Translations under genes and position numbers: made by a program
The notes under the pieces: generated by a model
What the model was told of the DNA's origin: nothing
What the model saw: the letters and a program-made list of their open reading frames with translations, nothing else
The model's database searches: none
Part shown: positions 7,984 through 17,173 of the stretch, one piece after another
How the letters are laid out: the number at the start of each line of letters is the position of its first letter
How positions within the stretch are numbered: the first letter of the stretch is position 1
NCBI GenBank assembly: GCA_028824685.1
Contig: JAPPCZ010000096.1
Location: 42,312 to 106,311, forward strand
Direction: 5' to 3'
Origin: Candidatus Poribacteria bacterium
GTDB lineage: Bacteria; Poribacteria; WGA-4E; WGA-3G
DNA length: 64,000 bases

Positions 7984-9234
7984 CTATAAGGCGCGTTCAT
8001 CCGTAAACCGTTTTGATTTGAGCTCGAATCTCGGCAAAGTTCCTGGCGGGACAACTTTCACAATCGTGCGTAAACCTAATGCATTTCGGATTGCTGAACT
8101 CACATCAGTTGCTGTATTAGCAGGATTAGCGTTAGTAGATTCTATCTGAATTTCAAGCTCATCAAGTGTTTCTGTGCGGTAAGCACGAACAGCGAACTCG
8201 CTCACATCAGAGAACTTAAGGATAATATTTTCAATCGTAGCGGGATAAACATTCAAACCACGAATGATAATAGCGTTGTCCAACCGTCCGATAACACCAC
8301 CATCAAGAACACGGTGTTGGTTTCCACATTCACAAGGTTCAGACTTGAGCTTGACATAATCACCTGTCCGATAACGAATTACGGGCATACCAATTCGACC
8401 TAAATTCGTAATGACTAATTCCCCTTCCTCTGCTGGATTACCTGTTTCAGGATCAAGCACTTCACAGATAAACTCATCTTCGTTGAGGTGGACACCTGCT
8501 TGCGGCCCACACATCACCCCCCATGCGCCGACTTCGGTTGCGCCTGCATGGTCATAGGCGCGTGCACCCCAACGGTCCTCAATGCGCTGTTTTGTTGCAG
8601 ATAGACTTGCCCCAGGTTCACCTGCGTGAATTGTTACTCTAACTTTGGAATCTTTGCTGAGGTTAACTCCCTCTTGCTCTGCAACTTCGGCAAGACGTAG
8701 AGCGTAAGTTGGTGTGCAAATTACCACCGTCACATCGTTGCTAAGGATAGCACGTATCCGTTGTTCGGATGTCAAACCACCATTTGCAATTGTGAGTGCG
8801 CCAAGTTGCTGCGCGCCATGATAAGCACTCCAGAAACCGATAAATGGACCGAACGAAAACGCCATCATGAGTCGATCTGAGGATGTTACCCCCGCAGCGT
8901 TATAAATATCTCTCCAGCATTTTCCCCACCAGTCCCACGATTCTCGGGTGTCTAACCATCGCAATGGTGCGCCTGTTGTACCTGAGGTCTGGTGTATGCA
9001 GGTATATTGTTCCAGTGGAAAGGTCAGATTTGTGCCGTAAGGTGGATGGGACACTTGATCAGCGCTGAGTTCGTCTTTTGTAGTAAAGGGTAGTTGCTGG
9101 TAATCAGTAAACGTCTGAATATCATTGGGGTGTGTAATTCCAACTTCGGTAAGTTTTTTCTTGTAGAAGGCGTTTGTTTCTATAACCGGAGCAAGCATTT
9201 CACGCAGACGGTGTAATTGTGATTTTATATCCAT
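7984..9234 (-). CDS. phenylacetate-CoA ligase (PaaK)-like adenylating enzyme
   Basis: A 416-residue AMP-forming ligase that would activate a carboxylic acid as acyl-AMP and then pass it to CoA or another acceptor. The ATP-binding loop HQTSGTTGAPLRW, the acceptor-region YDHAGATEVGAWG, the YRTGD aspartate that binds ribose, and the C-terminal hinge IIRGLNVYPATIENI of PaaK enzymes are all present. The ATG at 9234 was chosen because it starts 4 bases before the upstream gene's end; the longer frame would overlap the radical SAM gene by 59 bases. It forms an operon with that gene. No phenylacetate pathway genes are nearby, so the substrate is open. Confidence 0.85.
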   Translation of the reverse strand: MDIKSQLHRLREMLAPVIETNAFYKKKLTEVGITHPNDIQTFTDYQQLPFTTKDELSADQVSHPPYGTNLTFPLEQYTCIHQTSGTTGAPLRWLDTRESWDWWGKCWRDIYNAAGVTSSDRLMMAFSFGPFIGFWSAYHGAQQLGALTIANGGLTSEQRIRAILSNDVTVVICTPTYALRLAEVAEQEGVNLSKDSKVRVTIHAGEPGASLSATKQRIEDRWGARAYDHAGATEVGAWGVMCGPQAGVHLNEDEFICEVLDPETGNPAEEGELVITNLGRIGMPVIRYRTGDYVKLKSEPCECGNQHRVLDGGVIGRLDNAIIIRGLNVYPATIENIILKFSDVSEFAVRAYRTETLDELEIQIESTNANPANTATDVSSAIRNALGLRTIVKVVPPGTLPRFELKSKRFTDERAL

Positions 9235-9238
9235 GTAT

Positions 9239-10579
9239 TTACGTATACCGCGTATTCTGATATTCAGGGGCATAGAACGCAGGAAGCAAACTATCAACTT
9301 GAAGCAGTCCGCGTTGTGTCAGTTGAATCTCATCTGATTCAGCGTTAACGGACAGCATGCCATCGTTCTGCAGTTTTTCATACGCATCAGCGTAAAGTGT
9401 AAGAATATCTGCATTGAACTTCGCTTGGAAATAGGAGGGTTTTATCTTCCCAAGTTTGAGTTGCAGAATCATCTCTCGTGTCAATTTTTCTGCTTCTGTT
9501 GGCTTCAGCGCGCGATAGATAGGTAGCTTATCTTCCTCAAGATTACCAAGATAGTCTCCCCATGAAGGTGCATTTTGAAAGTGAATCCCGCTGAGATGCG
9601 AAAAAGATGCAACACCTGTGCCAATCATATCACTCCCTTGCCACACTGCATCCCGATAGACGAACTGACAAGGCTTGTCTTTTTTGAGTACTGTGTAAGC
9701 ACTGGACTGTGCGTAACCGGATTTTGCAAATTGTTCAAAAGCGTATTGATGCCATTCCCGCTTTAGTTTCCAATCTGCGACAGGTAACGCATCTCCGCCA
9801 AGAATATCTTTAGAATAGACGGTGTTGAACGGCAATTCAAGTTGATAAACGGTAATACTGTCAGGATCAAGTTCAATTGTCTTTCTGACAGTTTCACGCC
9901 AACTGTCCCATGTTTCCCCAATCATACCAGAGATGAGGTCAATGTTGACTTGATCAAATGCTAATTCTTTTATCCAAGGCGCAATGCGATATACCTCTTT
10001 TGAGAGATGCGCTCTGCCGTTTTCAGCAAGTATTTCATCATTCAAATTCTCAACACCGAGACTCAATCGGGTTACACCGATAGCCTTGATCGCTTCCAAT
10101 TTCTTTTGTGTCAGTGTGCCGGGTTCACATTCAAAAGCGACCTCTTCAGCAGCATCCCACGGTAAGACGTTTTTCACCTTGTCTACCAAAGTTGTCAGAT
10201 GATTGACACTAATATAGGAGGGTGTGCCACCACCAAAATAAACAAAATGCAAAGGTCGCCCTGTAATTGCCGGTTGTTTGCTGTAAAGTTCAACCTCTTT
10301 TGCCAAAGCGTTTAGATAAGTGTCAATTTCTGAACTGTTTTTATCGGTATATACCCGAAAGTAGCAGAATTTGCATCGTTTGCGACAAAAGGGGATATGC
10401 AGGTAAAGTCCAAGCGTGGCATCTGGGCGCGGTTCTTCACTCAGCGCGCGATGCACTTCAGGAACTGCTGAATCGTTCCAAGTAGAATATGGAGGATAGT
10501 TTGAGACAAAAACGCTGCCGACTGTTGTATTTTTTGATTCTATTCCTGCTGTTGCAGGTTCCGGTTTAGTTTTGGACAT
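9239..10579 (-). CDS. HemW/HemN-like radical SAM protein
   Basis: A 446-residue radical SAM enzyme of the coproporphyrinogen-III-oxidase-like family. The iron-sulfur motif is C-x3-C-x2-C (Cys65, 69, 72; HIPFCRKRCKFC), followed by the SAM-binding glycine motif YFGGGTPS near 114. The C-terminal HemN-type domain includes GTGVASFSH and a winged-helix end (LTQRGLLQVDSLLP). About 55 extra residues precede the usual LYLHIPFC start, unlike standard HemW. GAGGAAC precedes the ATG. It is transcribed with the PaaK-like ligase 4 bases downstream. Function could be heme delivery as in HemW or a dedicated radical reaction in a small biosynthetic unit. Confidence 0.85.
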   Translation of the reverse strand: MSKTKPEPATAGIESKNTTVGSVFVSNYPPYSTWNDSAVPEVHRALSEEPRPDATLGLYLHIPFCRKRCKFCYFRVYTDKNSSEIDTYLNALAKEVELYSKQPAITGRPLHFVYFGGGTPSYISVNHLTTLVDKVKNVLPWDAAEEVAFECEPGTLTQKKLEAIKAIGVTRLSLGVENLNDEILAENGRAHLSKEVYRIAPWIKELAFDQVNIDLISGMIGETWDSWRETVRKTIELDPDSITVYQLELPFNTVYSKDILGGDALPVADWKLKREWHQYAFEQFAKSGYAQSSAYTVLKKDKPCQFVYRDAVWQGSDMIGTGVASFSHLSGIHFQNAPSWGDYLGNLEEDKLPIYRALKPTEAEKLTREMILQLKLGKIKPSYFQAKFNADILTLYADAYEKLQNDGMLSVNAESDEIQLTQRGLLQVDSLLPAFYAPEYQNTRYT

Positions 10580-10652
10580 TTCTGTTCCTCATCTAAAGTT
10601 TGAACAAAATTGAGAAATCTCAGAATTTTAGGGAAATATAAATTTTTGAAAT

Positions 10653-11049
10653 CTACCATTTTTCTAAGTGTAAAGACTCAACTTCATTGAAATGTGCGTC
10701 CCGTGTGACAAGAATTAATTCACGTTGCAGAGCTATTGCAGCAATCCAAATATCATTATCTGGAATGAGATGCCCCCTTTCGTCGCAGTTGGTTTTTGAT
10801 AATACCGTACCACCGTGCCGTTTGCAAATTACAAGAAATGTTCGGAATCCGTTCTGTGAGTCTGTTTATTTTTGCTATATTTTCTATAGGTCTGTCAGAA
10901 TTCCGCGCGCCATAGTAGAGTTCACCAATTACCGGAGAAGGCAAGAAAACCTTGCCAGTATACTGTCTTTCTTCTTCAATATTGATTTCATTAGCAAACA
11001 TTGCAATAACAATGTTTGTGTCTAACAGGTATTTACCATTCTGAAGCAT
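10653..11049 (-). pseudogene. vapC: frameshifted VapC-type PIN-domain toxin
   Basis: The first reading frame encodes a PIN domain start (GKYLLDTNIVIAMF, first catalytic Asp) and VIGELYYG with the conserved Glu, then switches to nonsense after QLRRKG and stops. The other frame continues the domain: HLIPDNDIWIAAIALQ, carrying the third acidic site, then LILVTRDAHF and a stop at 10653-10655. The break is at a run of five G (minus strand) near 10771-10775; four G would restore a 131-residue VapC. Either a real inactivating or phase-variable change, or a homopolymer sequencing error. It overlaps the antitoxin gene by 17 bases, the usual VapBC layout. Confidence 0.85.
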
Positions 11050-11263
11050 AGACTTGCTCACACCCTTCTTCAATGGCTTGTTTCATCTGTTCAAGGTCTT
11101 CAGGTGGAATTGTACCTGAGAATTCAAGGAATTCGTGAATTGAGGCCCCCTCTGGCATTTCATCCGAAAGTTCTAAGGTGAAATCCAAAACTTGCTTCTG
11201 AAGAATAGGTGGAAACGTCTCTAATCTTTCTACTATCTCTTGAATAGTTGTCGAATGATTCAT
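11033..11263 (-). CDS. antitoxin partner of VapC (DUF2281-like)
   Basis: A 76-residue acidic protein beginning MNHSTTIQEIVERLETFPP and containing the helix LQKQVLDFTLELSDEM, which resembles DUF2281-type antitoxins placed before PIN toxins. No ribbon-helix-helix or AbrB motif is obvious. GAGGACA lies 5-6 bases upstream of ATG 11263; longer starts lack a ribosome site. It overlaps the toxin gene and is preceded by a promoter that carries a palindrome, so autoregulation by the complex is likely (inference). Confidence 0.75.
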   Translation of the reverse strand: MNHSTTIQEIVERLETFPPILQKQVLDFTLELSDEMPEGASIHEFLEFSGTIPPEDLEQMKQAIEEGCEQVYASEW

Positions 11264-11324
11264 CGTAATGTCCTCTTTGATTTTGCTTGATAGGATGGTT
11301 TTATACTTACCGAGACTGTAGAAA

Positions 11325-11353
11325 ATTTTAACATAGACCAGATTGTAAAACAA
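11325..11353 (-). promoter_or_regulatory. promoter of the vapBC-like operon
   Basis: TTGTTT (11348-11353), a 17-base spacer and TAAAAT (11325-11330) on the minus strand, about 60 bases before the antitoxin ATG. The -35 box lies inside the left arm of an inverted repeat. Confidence 0.6.
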
Positions 11354-11376
11354 CCTTTTTACAATGTTGTTTTACA
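11344..11376. promoter_or_regulatory. palindromic operator candidate over the vapBC promoter
   Basis: Perfect 11-base arms TGTAAAACAAC (11344-11354) and GTTGTTTTACA (11366-11376) separated by 11 bases. The left arm covers the -35 box of the toxin-antitoxin promoter. It also follows the stop codon of the PQQ-propeller gene by 3 bases, so it might serve as a transcript-end hairpin too, although there is no U-run. Confidence 0.5.
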
Positions 11377-11379
11377 AAA

Positions 11380-12546
11380 TTACTTTCTTCCAAAACAGTA
11401 GAGGGCCCCATCCTCTGTTCCTATGTATATTTTCCCATCAGAAACGCTGGGTGACGCAACGATAGATGACCCTGTTTCAAATTTCCATAATTGTTTTCCA
11501 TTGGTAATATCAAGCGCAACAAATACCCCGCGAGTTGTCCCAAAAAACACGCGCTTTCCAACGATAACTGGAGAAGATTCAATACGGGATTTAGCAGTAA
11601 AAGTCCATTGCGGTTCACCTTTTTCTGGTGAGAGCGCATGCACCATCTTATCGCGCCCTCCAATGATTACGAGGTTCTTCGTTACGGCAGCTGAGGCAAA
11701 AAACGGAAGTTTGCGTACCGGATGTTCATATCGCCACTTAATTTCACCGGATGTGAGGTCAACACCTAACACTTCGTTACCATACGTTCCGCAATATGCG
11801 CGAACTTTGGACGTAGTTTGGGCTTCTGTGTTAGCGTCTAAAACCGCTGGACTCGCACCGACATACGCACCAAGGTTAACCTGTTGTGTCTGCTTCCCAT
11901 CGTTAATATTGATAACTCGCAAAAAACTATCGCACCCTGTGACAATAACGAAATCTCCGAAAATTGCGGGTGTGCCGTGAACATATCCCTCTGTTTCAAA
12001 TTTCCATACCAATTCACCCCTTTTTATGTTGAGACAGTAGAGAAATCCATCATACGAGCCAAATAGCACATTGTCGCCAGCAAAATTTGCTGATGAGATG
12101 ATTTCACCCTCTGTAGTATATTGCCACTTCTTTTTTTGAGTGTTGATATCCACAGCATGAAAAATACCATCTTCATCACCAAAATATATAACGCCCTTGT
12201 GGATAGATGGTGATGATTTAATTGGCGCAGTTGCTTCATACTTCCATTTGCTTTTTCCGGTTTGTGCGTTGATGGCATAAAGAAAACCATCTAACGCTCC
12301 GATATACAGGGTGCCATCAACAATTGCAGCAGTGGACTCAATCATATCTCCTGCTTTAAAAGTCCAGATTAACTCAAGTTTGTCGGGGAGTTGTGAATCG
12401 GCTACACCTGTGAGTTGTGGATTCCCACGAAAACTTGCCCAATCACCAAAAGCGGAGTGCATTCCGAGAATCAACAGGAAAACTAATAAATTAGCAGTAA
12501 GATTCCAATATGATAGTGATTTTAACTTTTCAAAAAATGTGTTCAT
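11380..12546 (-). CDS. secreted PQQ-like beta-propeller protein (BamB-like fold)
   Basis: A 388-residue exported protein. Residues 1-34 form a signal peptide (hydrophobic NLLVFLLILGMHSAFG). It is followed by WASFRGNPQLTG and at least seven propeller blades, each with the tryptophan-docking pattern of a V/D-G.LYIG..DG.LYA.....G...W type. Such propellers act as scaffolds or carry quinone; no active-site residues for a PQQ dehydrogenase can be recognised. The gene overlaps the upstream alcohol dehydrogenase by 17 bases, so the two are translationally linked. It is similar in style to the two larger propeller proteins at 20.9-24.7 kb. Confidence 0.88.
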   Translation of the reverse strand: MNTFFEKLKSLSYWNLTANLLVFLLILGMHSAFGDWASFRGNPQLTGVADSQLPDKLELIWTFKAGDMIESTAAIVDGTLYIGALDGFLYAINAQTGKSKWKYEATAPIKSSPSIHKGVIYFGDEDGIFHAVDINTQKKKWQYTTEGEIISSANFAGDNVLFGSYDGFLYCLNIKRGELVWKFETEGYVHGTPAIFGDFVIVTGCDSFLRVININDGKQTQQVNLGAYVGASPAVLDANTEAQTTSKVRAYCGTYGNEVLGVDLTSGEIKWRYEHPVRKLPFFASAAVTKNLVIIGGRDKMVHALSPEKGEPQWTFTAKSRIESSPVIVGKRVFFGTTRGVFVALDITNGKQLWKFETGSSIVASPSVSDGKIYIGTEDGALYCFGRK

Positions 12547-13651
12547 ATAGTCTCACAAAATCATTTATAGCCAAAGAACGTGGGTTAAACTGTGCAGTCC
12601 ATTGTGCTGCGGCTTCCTTTGCCAGTGTAGCTATATCCGTTGATCTTATATTACATTGGACAGAACAATCTTGTAATGAGTTCGGCAAATCGCTTTTCTG
12701 CATTAACATTTCAATTCTATCTGCCAAATTTCCGTCCGAGTAAAGCTCACGATACGATTCGTCTGCGATTGTTTTGTTAAATCGAATTACATGCGGTAAC
12801 ATGAGGGCAACAGCTATGCCGTGTGTGATGCCGTATCTGGCTGTCAATGGATTTGCGCATGCGTGTGCCGCGCCTAACATTGAGTTTTCAATCGCAACGC
12901 CAGCAAGATAAGCACCGAATAACATATTTCCGCGTGCTTTACTGTTTTTCGCATCAAGTGCCAATTCGAAATTAGCATCTAAAAGTTGCCATGCGCGCAG
13001 AGAGAACATATGCGACATTGGGTTGCGTCTGGTTGAAACGAAACTTTCAATAGCATGGGCGATTGCGTCTATACCTGTGATCGCGGCTACAGATTTCGGT
13101 AAGGTTTCTGTTACCGTAGGGTCTAAAATTACTGTTTTAAATTGTGCTTTTTTATCACCACACGCCATTTTAACGTGTGTATCTTCCTGTGCAATTAGAG
13201 CAAAAGATTGCGCCTCACTACCAGTGCCTATCGTTGTCGGAATACCGATTGAAGGGAACATCGGTTGCGATGCTTTGTTCGTTCCCCAGTAATCCTCCAT
13301 TTTCCCACCGTTGGTCAGCAGAAAATTTGTGCCTTTTGCACAATCCATTGCACTTCCACCACCGAGTCCAATAATCAGGTCAATCGGTGCATTGGCTTTT
13401 GCAAATTGAACCGCAGCCTCAACATGTTTCGTAGTTGGGTTAGGGTCAACATCTGTGAAAACGTAACATGGAATCTTCTCACTATTAAGTGCTGAATATG
13501 CACGTTTGAGGATACCAGCTTCCTGAATACCATGGTCTGTTACAATTAGAATACGACTGCCACCAAGAGCTATTGTGGATTCAGCAAGTTTCTCAATACT
13601 GTTCTCGCCAAAGATGACGCGTTGTGCCAAATCAGAATCAAAAGAAATCAT
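12530..13651 (-). CDS. iron-containing alcohol dehydrogenase
   Basis: A 373-residue group III (Fe-type) alcohol dehydrogenase that interconverts an alcohol and aldehyde with NAD(P). The nucleotide-binding GGGSAMDCAKG begins at residue 97, and the metal ligands are in place: Asp195 and His199 (GIDAIAHAIESF), His263 (GAAHACANPL) and His277 (GITHGIAVAL). Length is typical. It is the promoter-proximal gene of an operon with the overlapping PQQ propeller. The substrate cannot be read from sequence. Confidence 0.92.
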   Translation of the reverse strand: MISFDSDLAQRVIFGENSIEKLAESTIALGGSRILIVTDHGIQEAGILKRAYSALNSEKIPCYVFTDVDPNPTTKHVEAAVQFAKANAPIDLIIGLGGGSAMDCAKGTNFLLTNGGKMEDYWGTNKASQPMFPSIGIPTTIGTGSEAQSFALIAQEDTHVKMACGDKKAQFKTVILDPTVTETLPKSVAAITGIDAIAHAIESFVSTRRNPMSHMFSLRAWQLLDANFELALDAKNSKARGNMLFGAYLAGVAIENSMLGAAHACANPLTARYGITHGIAVALMLPHVIRFNKTIADESYRELYSDGNLADRIEMLMQKSDLPNSLQDCSVQCNIRSTDIATLAKEAAAQWTAQFNPRSLAINDFVRLYEHIF

Positions 13652-13804
13652 GGCAAAAGGTTTTCCGATTTGTTAAATTTCCAAACGGATTGGACTTATC
13701 AATGTTTCAAATTATATCAGATTTCGGTTCGTTATTCAAGGAAGAATGTAGGTAGGATGATTTGACTTGATTCACTTTATCAGTAAATATAAAATTTATT
13801 TAAG

Positions 13805-15304
13805 TCAATTACTGTTAGGGTATTCAGCCAAATGTGCTTGTGGCGTGCCATTCCGATAATCGCCATCACAAGCATTCAGCATCCATTTGCTGAGTCGGGA
13901 AACAAGGTCGGGATGATCTGCAGAAATGTCGCTCTCCTCGCGGTAGTCGTGGGGGAGGTGGTATAGCTGAAAACTATCCGTTTTGTTGATATATCGTAGT
14001 TTCCAACCATCAGATGTTACTAACGCGGGACCCAGTCGAGATGCGTATACAATCCACTCATGGTTCTGTTGTACATCAGTCTGTTCCAGCAAAGTCGGTA
14101 AGAATGACACACCATCTTTGTCTTGCGGTAATTCCACTCCGATGAGGTCGGCAAGGGTTGACATAAAATCGTAGTTAGCGAGCATGTGGTTGGACACACG
14201 GTTAGACGTGATCGTTCCAGGAAAACGGACAAGGTAAGGGATACGCGTGCCGCCTTCCCAACTTGACCACTTTAAACCACCCATTCCATCGTTGCCGTTG
14301 AACACGTCGCCGCCTGTTTCTGAATAGAATTTCGTTGTAATTTCATCAAACGGTTCACCTTCCAAATTCCTCTGTCGACCAGAAGTCCGCCCTTCCTGCC
14401 GGTAATACACTTCGTGTCCGTTATCAGAACAAAAGACGATCATCGTGCGATCATCAATGCCGAGTTGTTGGAGTTCATCCAAAATGATTCCAACGGTCTC
14501 ATCCAACTTTAGGATCATAGAGGCGTATTCTTTTTCATACGTTGTCAATTCTGATGATTGCCTGACGGACGGATGAATGTCGGGTATGGCAATTGGTCCG
14601 TGTGGCAGCTGAGATGGATGGTAGAGGAAGAAAGGTTTATCCTTATGGGAGCGAAGGAACTCAACAATTTTATCGTTGAAAATGTCTTGAGAATATACCG
14701 CCTTTCCCTGACGATTCCTGCGAACTTCCATGTTTTCATCAGATTCGGAGTTTGGGTGCTTCGCGCAGTCTGCATGGGTATTCCCTTGAATGTGTGTCAA
14801 TTCACCATTTTCAAAGAGAAAAGGTGGATAAAATCCGTGGCAGCGCTGGTGATCATAATAACCGTAGTGATACTGCCACCCGTGACGACGGATACGTTCT
14901 GCTGTTGTGGCAAAACCCCATTCAAGTTTCCCGATCTGTCCGGTTACATAACCCGCTTCCTCAGCGATTTCAGCTAAAAAAACATCATCGGTACCCGCCT
15001 GTAATCCAGTGGAATGAATCAGCTCCGAAATTTCATCTGGCATCATTTCACCGGTGCTTATGCTCTGATAGATACCTGCTTTGGTATATGTCCATGTGCC
15101 TTGATGGCAATCGTGAATCCCTGTCAACATGCTGGCGCGGGATGGGGCACAGAATGCACAACCGTAGGCGTGATTGAACCGCATTCCTTCGTTTGCGAGG
15201 CGGTCAATATTGGGTGTCTCAAAATGTTGTTGTCCATAGCAGCTTAACATACCACGCCCGAGATCGTCTGCAAAGATGAGAATTACATTTGGGTTTTCGG
15301 TCAT
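13805..15304 (-). CDS. type I sulfatase (formylglycine dependent)
   Basis: A 499-residue arylsulfatase-family hydrolase. Calcium-site aspartates sit in FADDLG (residues 11-16). The active-site motif CAPSRASMLTG begins at Cys52, which would be oxidised to formylglycine by an FGE or anaerobic maturase (not in the window). VFCSDNGHEVYY supplies the downstream Asp/Asn ligands, and WSSWEGGTRIPYLVRFPG is the usual C-terminal landmark. There is no signal peptide, so the protein may be cytoplasmic. Multiple sulfatases are typical of marine bacteria that degrade sulfated polysaccharides or host matrix; the substrate here is unknown. Confidence 0.93.
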   Translation of the reverse strand: MTENPNVILIFADDLGRGMLSCYGQQHFETPNIDRLANEGMRFNHAYGCAFCAPSRASMLTGIHDCHQGTWTYTKAGIYQSISTGEMMPDEISELIHSTGLQAGTDDVFLAEIAEEAGYVTGQIGKLEWGFATTAERIRRHGWQYHYGYYDHQRCHGFYPPFLFENGELTHIQGNTHADCAKHPNSESDENMEVRRNRQGKAVYSQDIFNDKIVEFLRSHKDKPFFLYHPSQLPHGPIAIPDIHPSVRQSSELTTYEKEYASMILKLDETVGIILDELQQLGIDDRTMIVFCSDNGHEVYYRQEGRTSGRQRNLEGEPFDEITTKFYSETGGDVFNGNDGMGGLKWSSWEGGTRIPYLVRFPGTITSNRVSNHMLANYDFMSTLADLIGVELPQDKDGVSFLPTLLEQTDVQQNHEWIVYASRLGPALVTSDGWKLRYINKTDSFQLYHLPHDYREESDISADHPDLVSRLSKWMLNACDGDYRNGTPQAHLAEYPNSN

Positions 15305-15365
15305 AACTACAATACCAATGGTTTAAAAAAAGTAAGTTATTTCAGAATATCGCTAAGTTGAAGTG

Positions 15366-15440
15366 CGCGTTATCAAAAAAGATGTTCAAACAAATTTCCT
15401 TCATGTGGACTATTTCAAGAAATCTGATTCGTCAGGTTTC
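15366..15440 (-). pseudogene. remnant copy of the 3' end of the adjacent aldehyde dehydrogenase gene
   Basis: The stretch matches the last codons of the aldehyde dehydrogenase at 15750 (region 15775-15845) at roughly 80% over 75 bases. Read on the minus strand it encodes QIS, a stop, NSPHEGNLFEHLF, then stops, matching QISWDSPHEGNLFEHLY of the intact protein. It lies between the DUF2283 gene and the sulfatase in a 180-bp spacer without other features. It marks an old duplication or a lost paralogue. Confidence 0.75.
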
Positions 15441-15482
15441 ATCTACATTGTTTCGGTCAAAGCAATGTTTATTAGGCAACTC

Positions 15483-15710
15483 CTAATCTTTTCGCAATAG
15501 TAGTTGTGGTTCCGGTGCACCTATCTGCTCATAAAGTAAATCAGGTAGATTCGCATGTAAGTTAGCATGTTCAATTGTGATTGCGACAGGATTTCCCTCA
15601 GCATCCAAGTCTATGTAGACGTTTTCATTGATTTCTTTTGTTTCCGCAATAGGATGTGTTGAAAATTCAATGAGTGCTGTGCCACTGTCATGAAAATATT
15701 TTACCTTCAT
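15483..15710 (-). CDS. DUF2283 small protein
   Basis: A 75-residue protein of the DUF2283 type: KVKYFHDSGTALIEFS..., then NVYIDLDAEGNPVAITIEHA. The family has a small beta-rich fold of unknown function and is often found near toxin-antitoxin genes. It lies 39 bases after the aldehyde dehydrogenase stop and can be part of that operon. No toxin is adjacent. Confidence 0.82.
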   Translation of the reverse strand: MKVKYFHDSGTALIEFSTHPIAETKEINENVYIDLDAEGNPVAITIEHANLHANLPDLLYEQIGAPEPQLLLRKD

Positions 15711-15749
15711 TGTGATATTCCCTTTTAACGCATTTGAAATAGTGAATTG

Positions 15750-17162
15750 TCAGGGATGTATATGCTGAAAAGCACGCTGTCGATAAAGATGCTCAAACAA
15801 ATTTCCTTCATGCGGACTATCCCAAGAAATCTGATTTGTTGGGATAGCACCTAAATTTAACCGATCAACAAGAGGTGTCGATAGGAGTTCTTGAGTCAAT
15901 TTGTCATCTTCAGTAATAACAGTAGCGACCAGCGTTGTTCCCATAGATTCGACGAGTTTTGCTGCTGGTACTTCAACGACACTTACGAATGGAAACGGGA
16001 ATTCTGTGTTTGCTAAGGGATGTTCGGGGTCTTCACACCAAATCACTGTCGGTCTAAGGAAGGTGCAACCATCTAATTCAATCACACGTTCACCTGTTGT
16101 TAGCTCTGTTGCCCCAGACTGTTTAAGTTGTCTGTCAATCAGTGAAGAGATACTGTGGGCGGCTTTCGGATTTGCCCATGCAGCAATGCCCGCATCGGGA
16201 TGGTCAAGCGGTTTCGGTTCAATACGTGCCAGACGTTCCGACAATGCTTCGGCAATATCACCACCATGTGCTGTCACCCATATGCCAGAGGCGTTAATGC
16301 ATGACCTGCCACCATTTTTCGAAACTGATTCGACAATGAGATCAAGATGTTGTTTCCAATTTGTTTGTTGCCCTTCGTGAATGATGATTTTACTACGCCC
16401 CGGTCCATGAATTTCCACGCGCGGGTCATTTAACCATGGCTCTACAGTTGAACCACCGCCAAACAGCATAGATCTGCCACATCGAAATAAGATTTCGTTA
16501 GCACCAGGATAATCAGTTGGATAGAAATTGAATGCCTCTGGTGGCACACCTGCTTCCATAAACGCTTGCGCTATCCGATAAGGAGTCCACGGTTCCTCAC
16601 GCCCGGGTTTTAGTACCAAAGGCACTTTTAAGGCAACAGCAGGTATCCAGAGCGAATGAACACCAGGAGAATTGCTTGGCAGCACCGCACCGAGTGCATC
16701 CGTTTCACATACGTAACTCAACGTCCGCTCATTTTGAACACCCCACCCTGAGTCTAAGATTCGTAAATCAAGTCCACGTGTTAAACCATCTAAAACGGTC
16801 TCTATATTTTCTAAAACACCTTGAATCTTACCCATATTGTCTTTACAAAGTGTTTCGGGTAAACCGGTTGTTCCAGAAACCTGTTTGATATAATCTGTCG
16901 GTGATTGGGTGCCGACATCAAGCGGTAGGTCAGCGGTAGTGAATAGACGCGCAGCGTCGTTGCACATCCCAATCAACTCTGAAACGGAATGCTGTGAAAG
17001 TGTCTGTCTGTGATATGGTAAGTCGCGGAGGTCTTTGGCTATCAAGCCAGTGTTCGCTTGGCTGACTTCAACCAACGGTTCACCTGTTTTGATATGTGGG
17101 ACGCTAACGGTTTTCAAACTTCTATAAGAACGACCTGCGCGTAAAATTGGGATGTGTATCAT
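15750..17162 (-). CDS. aldehyde dehydrogenase superfamily protein (divergent)
   Basis: A 470-residue ALDH-fold enzyme. The cofactor region has PSNSPG (162-167, equivalent to the FNFP turn) and VLKPG with Lys185. The catalytic thiol is Cys288 in NGGRSCINASG. The usual ELGGKS segment, which supplies the general-base glutamate, reads HGPGRSK (252-258), so that glutamate is missing. Loss of this base is seen in acylating, CoA- or enzyme-linked reductases, suggesting reduction of an activated acyl group to an aldehyde (inference). The ATG at 17162 follows the propeller gene stop by 11 bases; a GTG 12 codons upstream would overlap it. It is in an operon with an adenylating ligase and a selenoprotein. 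Confidence 0.82.
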   Translation of the reverse strand: MIHIPILRAGRSYRSLKTVSVPHIKTGEPLVEVSQANTGLIAKDLRDLPYHRQTLSQHSVSELIGMCNDAARLFTTADLPLDVGTQSPTDYIKQVSGTTGLPETLCKDNMGKIQGVLENIETVLDGLTRGLDLRILDSGWGVQNERTLSYVCETDALGAVLPSNSPGVHSLWIPAVALKVPLVLKPGREEPWTPYRIAQAFMEAGVPPEAFNFYPTDYPGANEILFRCGRSMLFGGGSTVEPWLNDPRVEIHGPGRSKIIIHEGQQTNWKQHLDLIVESVSKNGGRSCINASGIWVTAHGGDIAEALSERLARIEPKPLDHPDAGIAAWANPKAAHSISSLIDRQLKQSGATELTTGERVIELDGCTFLRPTVIWCEDPEHPLANTEFPFPFVSVVEVPAAKLVESMGTTLVATVITEDDKLTQELLSTPLVDRLNLGAIPTNQISWDSPHEGNLFEHLYRQRAFQHIHP

Positions 17163-17173
17163 TGTCTTTTTAG

